This document shows positions 1-6,891 of a stretch of 17,556 bases of DNA, in pieces. The stretch is from an uncultured Pseudobdellovibrionaceae bacterium. GTDB lineage: Bacteria > Bdellovibrionota > Bdellovibrionia > Bdellovibrionales > Bdellovibrionaceae. The notes under the pieces are model-generated. The model was not told where the DNA came from. It saw only the letters and a list, made by a program, of their open reading frames with translations, and made no database searches. The stretch covers positions 1 to 17,556 of the forward strand of contig CALCCV010000146.1 in assembly GCA_937900305.1 (NCBI GenBank), read 5' to 3'. How positions within the stretch are numbered: position 1 is the stretch's first letter; each line of letters begins with the position of its first letter. The translations under genes and the position numbers were made by a program.

Positions 1-78
1 GAAAACATAAAAGCGATCATAAAGGATTCTGCGGCGGAAGGAGTTTATGTGTTCGCGATGGACTATTTTAAAATCTAA
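1..78 (+). CDS. 3' end of an unidentified gene (partial)
   Basis: Frame 1 is open from the first base of the window to a TAA at 76-78 and encodes 25 residues ending ...GVYVFAMDYFKI. The stop lies 11 bases from the end of the convergent HNH gene, which fits a true gene end. The 25 residues are too few to name a family. Codon use and the compact convergent arrangement support coding, but an accidental open frame at a window edge cannot be excluded. Confidence 0.5.
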   Translation, partial: ENIKAIIKDSAAEGVYVFAMDYFKI

Positions 79-89
79 AAAATAGGTCC

Positions 90-794
90 CTAGCCCCTCT
101 TGATTTTTAGCGAGTCTGAAAGGCCGCGCTGATTGATCAATTTCGTCATTTTCGCGTTCCGACTGAGGATCTCCTGAATTTCGGAGGGCAAAAAAAAGTC
201 TTGAAAGTTTCGATCGGACTTGCTCCGGTTGCAGCTTTGGCACAGGGGAATTGCGTTATTAACAAAGTACCCGCTCCGATGCTTCATCAGCAAAGACCCT
301 CCGTCTTTTTTGCTGATGAAAAAATGATCCAGATCAAGGCCGTTGTCTTGCCGGCCACACTTTGCACACTCGTTGCGAAAAATTTCGAGCAGTGATAGCT
401 GAAAGAGCTTTCGATAAAGGTTTTCCTTAGGATTGCCTCGACGAAAATCTCCAGCTTCAATCTCATAATCACGAGGACGCAGACTCAACTCGATAAATTC
501 CAAGTCATTGGCCAGAAATCGGTGGCGTTCAATTCTCAGTGCCATTCGCACAAATGCCACGACACCCGCCCCGACGACCATCGCGCTTCCGATGGTCCCA
601 GTGATCGCAGAATTCCACGCCGTCACGACCAAGGGCCAAATTCGCCAAATCAAAACCAATGTGAGCCCAAAGATCACGGCCGCACGCACCCGCGATCTTC
701 TGCCCTTGCGCCGCCGCCGCCGCATGAGTCCCCCCCCAGGCCAACGTATCGGCAATCTGCGTTTCAATTTGAATGGGAACTTTCGATTTCCCAT
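90..794 (-). CDS. Membrane-anchored HNH endonuclease-like protein
   Basis: A 234-residue protein. Residues 1-37 are extremely basic, with runs of Arg/Lys. Two hydrophobic segments follow (about 38-60 and 63-86), then a soluble domain with an HNH/zinc-finger nuclease signature: C143-x2-C146, LDLDHF with His157, Asn179/Asn180, and LCQSCN with C185/C188, N189 and K192. The family normally cuts DNA with a His-Asn-metal centre, and the two CxxC pairs would hold a structural zinc. The positive-inside rule would put the Arg-rich N-terminus and the nuclease domain in the cytoplasm, tethered to the inner membrane. Start choice is uncertain. ATG at 794 has only a weak ribosome site. An in-frame ATG at 725 (residue 24) follows a G8 run that can serve as a Shine-Dalgarno and keeps all domains. 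The gene overlaps the 69-aa frame upstream by 31 nt. Role (repair, defence, competence) is unknown. Confidence 0.72.
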   Translation of the reverse strand: MGNRKFPFKLKRRLPIRWPGGGLMRRRRRKGRRSRVRAAVIFGLTLVLIWRIWPLVVTAWNSAITGTIGSAMVVGAGVVAFVRMALRIERHRFLANDLEFIELSLRPRDYEIEAGDFRRGNPKENLYRKLFQLSLLEIFRNECAKCGRQDNGLDLDHFFISKKDGGSLLMKHRSGYFVNNAIPLCQSCNRSKSDRNFQDFFLPSEIQEILSRNAKMTKLINQRGLSDSLKIKRG

Positions 795-973
795 CCCAGC
801 TCTGGGGTAAACTCGGGATGGAACTCGATCGTTCGAATGAGCGATGGCACCGAAATTTTGACCTCCGGAAAGGCCTTCTCAATCAATTCTTTCGTGGCAA
901 GGACTCTCTGAGTTCCGACAAAGCAAGAGATATAAGCTCTCTCGTTAGACTGACTGAGGACGGAACGATTCAT
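764..973 (-). CDS. Small protein of unknown function (69 aa)
   Basis: A 69-residue frame starting at ATG 973, whose start overlaps the stop of the 58-aa secreted peptide as ATGA. An AGAGG-like ribosome site sits a few bases upstream, inside the preceding gene. There is no signal peptide or membrane segment; the middle (about residues 22-50) reads as a mixed alpha/beta soluble sequence. No family is recognised. The ATGA junction is typical of translational coupling, so this could be a separate protein made with its upstream neighbour. The 58-aa frame, this frame and the HNH frame run head to tail in different frames, so they may instead be pieces of one longer gene split by frameshifts. Plus-strand frames over the same bases look like shadows. 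Confidence 0.45.
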   Translation of the reverse strand: MNRSVLSQSNERAYISCFVGTQRVLATKELIEKAFPEVKISVPSLIRTIEFHPEFTPELGWEIESSHSN

Positions 974-1146
974 ACCACCTCTGCCTCTTCCAGAAAATCA
1001 TTGCGACCAATTGCAATTTTAGACTTCACTTCGACATCCCTGCCCGCATACACGATCCCTTCATCTGAGGGCACACAAGCTTTTGAGCTTGCGGTGGCAG
1101 CATGGGCAAGGAACAATAAAGAGTTGAGGCAAATTAAAATTTTCAT
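970..1146 (-). CDS. Small exported peptide (58 aa)
   Basis: Starts at ATG 1146 with a good AGGAG ribosome site about 5-6 bases upstream. Residues 1-19 (MKILICLNSLLFLAHAATA) form a classic signal peptide with a Lys n-region, a Leu-rich core and AxA-like cleavage sites. The predicted mature peptide is only about 38 residues, acidic, with one Cys early in the mature part. A longer upstream frame in the same register, opening at 1413, has no such ribosome site and runs antisense to lpxR, so I reject that start. The gene is divergent from lpxR (118 bp between start codons). No family recognised. It may be a truncated exported protein whose remainder is the overlapping 69-aa frame. Confidence 0.55.
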   Translation of the reverse strand: MKILICLNSLLFLAHAATASSKACVPSDEGIVYAGRDVEVKSKIAIGRNDFLEEAEVV

Positions 1147-1264
1147 ATTTTTCTCCTGTGACCGGATATTGAATGAATTCAGGGAAAACAGAAAGGAAGA
1201 TATCTGAAGATCTTTAGATTTCTTGACGATGGCGAGTGAGTTAAAACCACAAAGGTTGGAAACA

Positions 1265-2320
1265 ATGCGAAGTTTATCAGTGGTGATTGTGGGTTTTGGT
1301 TTGATGGGGCCAGCCACCCCAAGTGGAGCGGCTGAAGAGCCCCCAAAAACCGAGCAAAGGGTCAAAGACCGTGGGTCCGGGCAAGCTCTGAATCTGTACA
1401 TCGAAAATGACACCCGCGGATTGGGTGGGCCGGGGTCTGACCAAGCTTATACCAATGGTTTTCGCGTTTCTTATGTCTTTGCCGAAAGCGAGATTCCGTT
1501 TTGGGCTGAATCAACGATGAACCTATCCGCGGCGTTGAAACATGAATTTGAAAATTCGATTCCTAACTTTTCATTCGCCATCGGACAGCAGCTTTACACT
1601 CCAAACGACACGCAAAATACAGAATTGATTCTCGATGATCGGCCCTATGCGAGTTGGCTCTATGCCAGTTTCTCAGCGCAATTTAGAACCGAGAATCGCA
1701 TTGACTCGATAGAGGCCAACATCGGCACCATTGGCAACACGGCCCTGGGTGAACAGTCCCAGAACAGCATTCATGATATTCTCAAAATCCCCACGGCCAA
1801 GGGCTGGCGCAATGAATTGAACAGCGAGCCCACCTTGCAATTCACTTATCAGCGGCGTCTCAAATTTTTCCAACTCTCTGATGAAGCGTCAAAAAGAAAA
1901 TATTTCGACGTAACTCCCCACTATGGAGCGGCTCTGGGTAACGTGGCCATCAATGCCCACGCAGGCGCGCTCTTTCGTGCCGGATTGAATTTACCTGATG
2001 ACTTTGGACCCGCGCGCGCTTCCGGAGATGGCGACAGCTTCGTGCCGGTCTCGCAGAATTTTTCGCGACCATGGAGCTTGTACGCCTTTGCTGGTGGACG
2101 CGCGACAGGAGTTCTGCGCAATATCTTTTTGGACGGAAATACGTTTCAGGCCAGCCATCGAGTCACCCGCAGAGCCATCGTTTTGGAAACTGAATTTGGT
2201 GCAGGCGCCCTCTGGAAACAATTCGGCGTCACCTGGCGATTCGTCACTCGCAGTCCAGAATTTCAAGAGCGCGATGAAGTCGCAAGCTTTGCTTCGCTCT
2301 CACTGACCTATTTTTTTTAA
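1265..2320 (+). CDS. lpxR: LpxR-family outer-membrane lipid A deacylase (DUF2219)
   Basis: A 351-residue protein from ATG 1265. LpxR enzymes remove the 3'-acyloxyacyl chain of lipid A from the outer-membrane surface, in a 12-strand barrel. Family hallmarks seen: the N-terminal YIENDTRG motif with the Asn-Asp pair (N48, D49), SDQAYTNGFR, LDDRPYASWLY, and IGNTALGEQSQNSIHD carrying the catalytic His (H170). Alternating beta-strand sequence follows, ending in Phe-Phe, the usual C-terminal signature of outer-membrane barrels. Residues 1 to about 22 form a signal peptide ending in SGAA. Upstream in-frame TTG (1223) and ATG (1229) would only lengthen the n-region, so I prefer 1265. Length fits the family. 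The gene stands alone, divergent from the small-peptide/HNH cluster. The family is usually found in host-associated Gram-negatives, where it alters endotoxin; its role here is inferred only from homology. Confidence 0.9.
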   Translation: MRSLSVVIVGFGLMGPATPSGAAEEPPKTEQRVKDRGSGQALNLYIENDTRGLGGPGSDQAYTNGFRVSYVFAESEIPFWAESTMNLSAALKHEFENSIPNFSFAIGQQLYTPNDTQNTELILDDRPYASWLYASFSAQFRTENRIDSIEANIGTIGNTALGEQSQNSIHDILKIPTAKGWRNELNSEPTLQFTYQRRLKFFQLSDEASKRKYFDVTPHYGAALGNVAINAHAGALFRAGLNLPDDFGPARASGDGDSFVPVSQNFSRPWSLYAFAGGRATGVLRNIFLDGNTFQASHRVTRRAIVLETEFGAGALWKQFGVTWRFVTRSPEFQERDEVASFASLSLTYFF

Positions 2321-2548
2321 AAAAAGCTGAAGCTGTGCCGTGTGCGTCGGAGATGACAGTCTTTAGATAAGGTCTGCAAAATTTTGCACAAGGTCGCACC
2401 TCTACACTGGACCAAAGTCTGTTCCAAAAGCAATCCTTACACCGACGTTGGTCCTCAATTGCGCATGCCGACGAGTTTGAATTCACACCTTATTTTTATA
2501 GCGACTAGGATCGATAGCGAACTATAATTTTTTTAAAAGGGACTAAAC
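2321..2548. promoter_or_regulatory. Intergenic region with candidate promoter for the metallopeptidase gene
   Basis: No gene seen. A perfect TATAAT lies at 2523-2528, about 20 bases before the ATG at 2549. No good -35 is present at the right distance. Instead ATAGCGA occurs as a direct repeat at 2498-2504 and 2514-2520, just upstream of the -10, which could be an activator site or chance. The lpxR end shows no clear hairpin terminator. Confidence 0.3.
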
Positions 2549-4045
2549 ATGGCCAAACGGCGAAAATCGCTGTCGGTCATACAGATACAAAAAATAAGAA
2601 AGGATACTTTTAGCATGCAATTGAAATGGCAAAATTCATCGCACCATCTCCTCCGGAGATTCGAGCAAAGTTTTTTTTCACCTTCGCTACTTTTGACCTG
2701 CTTCGTGTTGACTGTGGGATGCGCGTCCTCCTCCCCCCAAGTTCCAAGATCGATCGCGTCGACTGGTGAGCAGAAATCGCACCCCTCTCTGACTGAGGCC
2801 ATCAATTTTAAGACACAAAAACAACTTTGCACAGCAGCGGAGTTCGCTCAGCGGCTGCAGGGGAAAATTTCATACACCTTCAAGGGCTTGGATAAAAATC
2901 AAGCCCCTAGGGAAATTTCGGTCACGAGTGATTTCCTTTGCCTCACGGATCATGACTTATATTCAAATCCCGACAATGCCGATCCCGAAAATGCCGATGC
3001 ATGGAATAGTGATATAGACGTGTTTACCGGCGCCTGCGATTGGCAGGGCGATACGAAAAAAGAAAAGAAAAAATACGCTCAGGCGTTGACTCGATTTTTC
3101 GTGCTGGCTGAACCTTATATGAAAAACTTGCTTTGCTCTGACCAGCTCAAAAGAATCTGGATCGGTGGCGAGGGCGTCTCTTCATACTCAAGCAATACTG
3201 TGGGTGAAGAGGTTCATTTGGCCTTGGGACTGAAAAGACAAGTGCTTGATTTTGCTGCCGATCCCAACATCGGATGGAGCGGAATCATGAGCTGGTATGA
3301 ACAGAAAAAGACTCTTGAGCGAGGCGAGCTTCCCCCTCAGCGACACAAAACGGGAGCCCAGGTGAAAGTTCAGCTAAAACCACTCTATGATGGAAAGATC
3401 ACTGAGGTTGACGCCACACTCATGAATTTTCTGTATCATGAGTATGCTCACTTTGCGATCCTCGGTCCCCAAGGCTCTCCAACTCGATTGGACTATGCAA
3501 AATGGGTTCCTGAATGGTTGGAATTGGAATGGCCTGCCATTTTCTTCGAATGGGACCAACATCGCACGACTCCGCTCAGTGACAACAATCTGATCTCTCG
3601 TGACGAAGATCTAGCAAAGGCACGAAAAACGATTTGTTTCTTTGGAACTTACAACGATGAGGACTGCACAGGAAGTCGGATCCGTTACGACGATCCCAAC
3701 TACGGAGAAATCCTGCTGCCCCACTACACCAATTACATTCCCGCAGGGAGCTCGGCAAAAGAGCGCACATCCACAGGCTTCATTACCAATCTGGCAGGAG
3801 CGAATGCCTCTGAGGTTTTTAGTGAATGGCTGACATTTCTCTCACTCTCGCGATATTACGACACGGTGAAAACAAATCTGGCTCCCACAAGCAAAGAGGT
3901 CAATAAATATGAATTCGAGATCTTCGACCAAATGCGAAGATTTAATCGAGGCCAGGGAAAAGATTTTCAAGCAGCGACTAATTACATTAAAAGGCGGGTC
4001 GAAGCCCTCGATAGCCAGCTGACGCGAACAAAAAAAAGGAAGTGA
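2549..4045 (+). CDS. Putative zinc metallopeptidase lipoprotein (HExxH)
   Basis: A 498-residue protein with ATG at 2549 and an AAGGG ribosome site 7-8 bases before it. An alternative ATG at 2615 (residue 23, preceded by AAGGA) gives a more normal lipoprotein signal: a basic stretch, the core SLLLTCFVLTVGC, and a candidate lipidated Cys at about residue 58 from the first start. The -3 residue is Thr, so the lipobox is imperfect. A consensus HExxH zinc motif, HEYAH, lies at residues 297-301 in the context NFLYHEYAHF. A Glu-rich stretch ASEVFSEW at about 421-427 could supply the third zinc ligand, as in gluzincins; this is inference. Eight or so Cys suggest an exported, disulfide-bearing protein. 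No named family recognised. It would act at the membrane surface in the periplasm or outside. It is convergent with fghA across a 36-bp palindrome. Confidence 0.7.
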   Translation: MAKRRKSLSVIQIQKIRKDTFSMQLKWQNSSHHLLRRFEQSFFSPSLLLTCFVLTVGCASSSPQVPRSIASTGEQKSHPSLTEAINFKTQKQLCTAAEFAQRLQGKISYTFKGLDKNQAPREISVTSDFLCLTDHDLYSNPDNADPENADAWNSDIDVFTGACDWQGDTKKEKKKYAQALTRFFVLAEPYMKNLLCSDQLKRIWIGGEGVSSYSSNTVGEEVHLALGLKRQVLDFAADPNIGWSGIMSWYEQKKTLERGELPPQRHKTGAQVKVQLKPLYDGKITEVDATLMNFLYHEYAHFAILGPQGSPTRLDYAKWVPEWLELEWPAIFFEWDQHRTTPLSDNNLISRDEDLAKARKTICFFGTYNDEDCTGSRIRYDDPNYGEILLPHYTNYIPAGSSAKERTSTGFITNLAGANASEVFSEWLTFLSLSRYYDTVKTNLAPTSKEVNKYEFEIFDQMRRFNRGQGKDFQAATNYIKRRVEALDSQLTRTKKRK

Positions 4046-4113
4046 GAAACCAATGCTGATGCGGTCGCAACAAAAGCTCCCGTAGCATCTAGCTCCTCGA
4101 TTTCATAGCAATT

Positions 4114-4149
4114 GCCTTGTGGAACTCCGACGTCGGAGTTCCACAAGGC
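4114..4149. terminator. Perfect 36-bp palindrome between convergent genes
   Basis: The 18-base arms are exact inverted complements with no central spacer; the centre is GACGTC at 4129-4134. In RNA it would give a long, very stable stem on either strand. It sits between the metallopeptidase stop (4045) and the fghA stop (4152), the expected place for a bidirectional terminator. Neither side has a U-run, so it may stop RNA polymerase poorly on its own, or may act mainly as a 3' end stabiliser. Confidence 0.6.
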
Positions 4150-4151
4150 CT

Positions 4152-4991
4152 TCAATCCTTCCCCAGAACCTCTGAGTGAAATAAAATCTGACCCTCGATA
4201 AAACTGGCGATAAAATAGTAGCTGTGATCAAAACCCTCGCGCAAATTGAAGTTCAGGGGTTGTTGGCAGGCTCGAGCTGTGGCCACTAAGTTTTCTGGTA
4301 GAAGCTGCAGGCCTTTCAAAAACTCGTCGTCGCCGCCTTGATCAATGAGGAGAGGCCGAGGATGGCGATGACCTGATCGCAAGAGTTCGGTGGCGTCCCA
4401 CCGAGTCCATTCCGCAACCTCGTCGCCAAGATAGCCGGCCAAGGCCTTTTGTCCCCACGGGCAACTGATGGGATTGGCAATGGGTGAAAATGCAGACACC
4501 GCTTGAAACCTTTCAGGGTGCCGAAGACCAAAAATCAAAGCCCCATGGCCACCCATCGAATGACCGGAAATCGAAATTTTATGTTTCGCGATTTGGAAAT
4601 CGGTGCTGAGAATTTCAAAAATTTCGTCCGCAATGTAACTGAACATCTGATAGTGATCCGCGTATCCAGGCGTGGTGGCATCCACATAGAAGCTAGCGCC
4701 TGAGCCAAAATCCCAAGAGTCATGCTCATTGGGCAAAGACAAACCTCTGGGCGAAGTGTCTGGGCAGATCACCATGAGATTTTCGCGGGCCAGAATTTTT
4801 TGGGCGCCAGCCTTGGTGATGAAATTCTCGTCGGTGCATGTGAGACCGGAGAGCCAAATCAAACAGCCTTTGATTTCTGCCTCGGGACGAAAGGTTGAAA
4901 ATTTCATTTTTGTTTTTGTGAACTTCGAATCGTGTTCCCAAAATTCAGTGTAGCCCGCAAAAGTTTTATGACGTTTTCGCAGTTGGATCAT
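4152..4991 (-). CDS. fghA: S-formylglutathione hydrolase
   Basis: A 279-residue cytoplasmic esterase of the alpha/beta-hydrolase D family. It hydrolyses S-formylglutathione to formate and glutathione, the second step of glutathione-dependent formaldehyde oxidation. Visible signature: IWLSGLTCTDENF near residues 45-57 (oxyanion-hole region), the nucleophile elbow SGHSMGGHGA with Ser145, IDQGGDDEFL with the likely catalytic Asp222, and GFDHSYYF with His256. Length and motif spacing match esterase D/FghA. The start ATG overlaps the frmA stop as ATGA, so the two genes are very likely one operon with coupled translation. No signal peptide. Confidence 0.95.
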   Translation of the reverse strand: MIQLRKRHKTFAGYTEFWEHDSKFTKTKMKFSTFRPEAEIKGCLIWLSGLTCTDENFITKAGAQKILARENLMVICPDTSPRGLSLPNEHDSWDFGSGASFYVDATTPGYADHYQMFSYIADEIFEILSTDFQIAKHKISISGHSMGGHGALIFGLRHPERFQAVSAFSPIANPISCPWGQKALAGYLGDEVAEWTRWDATELLRSGHRHPRPLLIDQGGDDEFLKGLQLLPENLVATARACQQPLNFNLREGFDHSYYFIASFIEGQILFHSEVLGKD

Positions 4992-6106
4992 TGGTCCTGC
5001 ATCCGAATCACGCTGCGAATGCTAACGCCTTCGTGCATGTAATCAAAGGCCTTGTTGATCTGATCCAATGGCAACGTGAATGTCACCATATCATCGAGAT
5101 TGATTTCTCCCGCCATGTACTGATCCACATAGGACGGCAACTCCGTTCGTCCGCGCACGCCCCCAAACGCCGAGCCCTTCCACACTCTTCCTGTCACCAA
5201 CTGAAACGGCCGAGTTGAAATTTCTTGGCCAGCACCAGCCACGCCAATAATTATGGATTCTCCCCATCCCCGATGCGCGCACTCCAGCGCCGCTCGCATG
5301 AGTTGCACGTTGCCAACACATTCAAAAGAATAATCCACTCCCCACTCGGTCATTTCCACAATCACCTGCTGAACCGGTTTATCGAATTTCTTTGGGTTGA
5401 TAAAATCTGTTGCACCAAATTTTTTGGCCATCTCCCATTTGCCATCATTGATGTCGACGGCGATGATCCGCGCAGCACCTACTCGACGTGCCGCTTGAAT
5501 GACCGACAAGCCAATTCCGCCCAAACCAAAAACCGCCACCGTCGCGCCTTTCTCAACTTTAGCGGTGTTTAAGACGGCCCCAATGCCCGTGGTCACTCCG
5601 CAGCCCAAGAGGCAGACTTTCTCAAGCGGCGCAGCTGGATTCACTTTCGCCAACGCAATTTCAGGAACCACCGTGTATTCGGCGAACGTCGAACAGCCCA
5701 TGTAGTGATGAATCATCTTTCCATCTTTGGAGAATCGCGAAGTGCCATCGGGCATCAGCCCCTTGCCCTGAGTCGCGCGAATCTTCACACACAAGTTCGT
5801 TTTTCCAGAGAGACAAAATTGACACTCACGGCACTCCGGGGTGTAAAGCGGAATCACATGATCTCCCACTTTTAAGGACGTCACCCCCTCACCCAACGCT
5901 TCGACAACTCCGCCGCCCTCATGACCCAAGATCACGGGAAACAATCCTTCGGGATCCGCTCCGGAAAGAGTGTAAGCATCTGTGTGGCAAACACCAGTCG
6001 CCATCACTTTGACCAGAACTTCGCCTGCGCGCGGAGCTTCGAGGTCCACCTCTTCGATCGATAGTGGTGCGTTGGGTTTCCAGGCGACCGCCGCTTTGAT
6101 TTTCAT
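4988..6106 (-). CDS. frmA: S-(hydroxymethyl)glutathione dehydrogenase / class III alcohol dehydrogenase
   Basis: A 372-residue zinc-dependent medium-chain dehydrogenase. It oxidises S-hydroxymethylglutathione (formaldehyde plus glutathione) to S-formylglutathione with NAD+, and class III enzymes also reduce S-nitrosoglutathione. Catalytic zinc ligands Cys40 (GVCHTD), His62 (GHEGGG) and Cys169 (GCGVTTG) are all present, as is the structural zinc loop Cys92, Cys95, Cys98, Cys106. The class III segment IRATQGKGLMPDGTSRF and the Rossmann turn GLGGIG followed by the acidic NAD-binding residue in AVDIN are clear. The ribosome site GGGAG precedes ATG 6106. First gene of the frmA-fghA operon. No FrmR-type repressor gene is adjacent, so regulation differs from the E. 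coli frm operon. Confidence 0.95.
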   Translation of the reverse strand: MKIKAAVAWKPNAPLSIEEVDLEAPRAGEVLVKVMATGVCHTDAYTLSGADPEGLFPVILGHEGGGVVEALGEGVTSLKVGDHVIPLYTPECRECQFCLSGKTNLCVKIRATQGKGLMPDGTSRFSKDGKMIHHYMGCSTFAEYTVVPEIALAKVNPAAPLEKVCLLGCGVTTGIGAVLNTAKVEKGATVAVFGLGGIGLSVIQAARRVGAARIIAVDINDGKWEMAKKFGATDFINPKKFDKPVQQVIVEMTEWGVDYSFECVGNVQLMRAALECAHRGWGESIIIGVAGAGQEISTRPFQLVTGRVWKGSAFGGVRGRTELPSYVDQYMAGEINLDDMVTFTLPLDQINKAFDYMHEGVSIRSVIRMQDQ

Positions 6107-6433
6107 AACAACTCCCTTATCAAGGTGACTGAGGTGATGGATTCTGAGGGACTGACGTATTTTTTGACAAGCTCCCCCACTCTCGCGAGGCGAACCTCAA
6201 AAACTACCGAAGGGATTGTCGCCAAGCAAGCTGCAGAGCGAATGAATGCGCAACGGAGCTCAACAATTTCAAATTTTGAAAAATACGGTTTGAAAAGTCT
6301 ACCAAGTCAGTGACCAGGTTCGTCGCTTTCGCTGTCTAAACTTTGATCAAATCGAAATGAAAAAGAGCTCAGCGTTGGTCCACCCTTTGCTTTAGCGAGA
6401 TGTCAGCAATGCACGCTAGCTAAAGGAGCTAAA
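6107..6433. promoter_or_regulatory. Divergent intergenic region, frmA / small lipoprotein
   Basis: 327 bases without a convincing gene; a 62-codon plus-strand frame (6125-6313) has no ribosome site or family features. An AT-rich dyad at 6267-6281 has 7-base arms TTTCAAA and TTTGAAA around one T. The half TTTGAAAA recurs at 6289-6296, one 14-base step downstream. This may be an operator serving either gene. On the frmA side a weak promoter-like TTGTCA (6166-6171, read on the minus strand) is visible, without a convincing -10. Confidence 0.3.
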
Positions 6434-6676
6434 ATGAAAAAAACCTGTCTGAAACTGGCCTCATTCGGAGTTCTTCTGACTTTGATGGCCGCCTGCGAAC
6501 AGCAAGAGAAAAAAGACGATCCTTCGAATGTGCAAGTTGAGCAAACCTCAGCACCCGTGATGGAGGCCCCGCCTGCGACCACGGAGTCCGTCGTTCAACC
6601 ACCAGGCCAAATCGACGCCAAAAAAGCTGCGGAGTTGGAAAAATGCAAAGCGGAAGGACGCACCGATTGCAAATAA
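6434..6676 (+). CDS. Small lipoprotein
   Basis: An 80-residue protein with a strong AAAGGAG ribosome site 6 bases before ATG 6434. The N-terminus MKKTCLKLASFGVLLTLMAAC is a type II signal peptide with the lipidated Cys at about residue 21. The mature part is a charged, Pro/Glu/Ala-rich, probably unstructured linker. It ends in a Lys/Glu-rich segment with two Cys (KCKAEGRTDCK) that could form a small disulfide. No family recognised. Residues +2/+3 after the Cys are Glu-Gln, so an inner-membrane retention signal (Asp at +2) is not present. Monocistronic: a strong hairpin follows about 90 bases later. Confidence 0.8.
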   Translation: MKKTCLKLASFGVLLTLMAACEQQEKKDDPSNVQVEQTSAPVMEAPPATTESVVQPPGQIDAKKAAELEKCKAEGRTDCK

Positions 6677-6768
6677 AAATTGAGTAAGAACTTAAATCTT
6701 AAATAAGAATTTCCATTTGGCGAGAGGACCTTCGCAGTGTTCTTTCGCAGATTCCCCAGAATCAAGCC

Positions 6769-6801
6769 CAGCAACCACCGTTGAAAATACGGTGGTTGCT
6801 G
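6769..6801. terminator. 13-bp perfect hairpin
   Basis: Arms 6769-6781 and 6789-6801 (CAGCAACCACCGT and its exact complement) around a 7-base AT-rich loop. It lies between the small lipoprotein gene (ends 6676) and the convergent SlyD-like gene (ends 6889), so it can serve both directions. As with the 4114-4149 palindrome there is no clear U-run on either side. Confidence 0.55.
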
Positions 6802-6853
6802 TTCCCCTCGCACCCGCAGTTAGGCAGACACTCAATCCATGGTTGTTGAATTC

Positions 6854-6891
6854 ATGATCGGGATCAATGATCGGGATCAATGATCGGGTCA
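6854..6891. repeat. 13-bp tandem repeat, 3 copies, at the end of the SlyD-like gene
   Basis: ATGATCGGGATCA occurs at 6854-6866 and 6867-6879, and a copy missing one base (ATGATCGGGTCA) at 6880-6891. On the minus strand every unit begins with TGA. The first one read, at 6891-6889, is the stop codon of the SlyD-like gene, so the stop is reiterated downstream. It looks like a recent slippage product. Confidence 0.85.

Noticed and set aside
508..911. Two overlapping plus-strand frames rich in Arg/Pro
   Set aside because: They are complements of the Arg-rich and transmembrane part of the HNH gene; no independent coding signal.
773..1207. 144-codon plus-strand frame over the small minus-strand ORFs
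   Set aside because: No ribosome site or domain. The opposite strand has a clear signal peptide with a strong ribosome site, and an ATGA junction.
6125..6313. 62-codon ORF between frmA and the small lipoprotein
   Set aside because: No ribosome site and no protein features; treated as a regulatory region.
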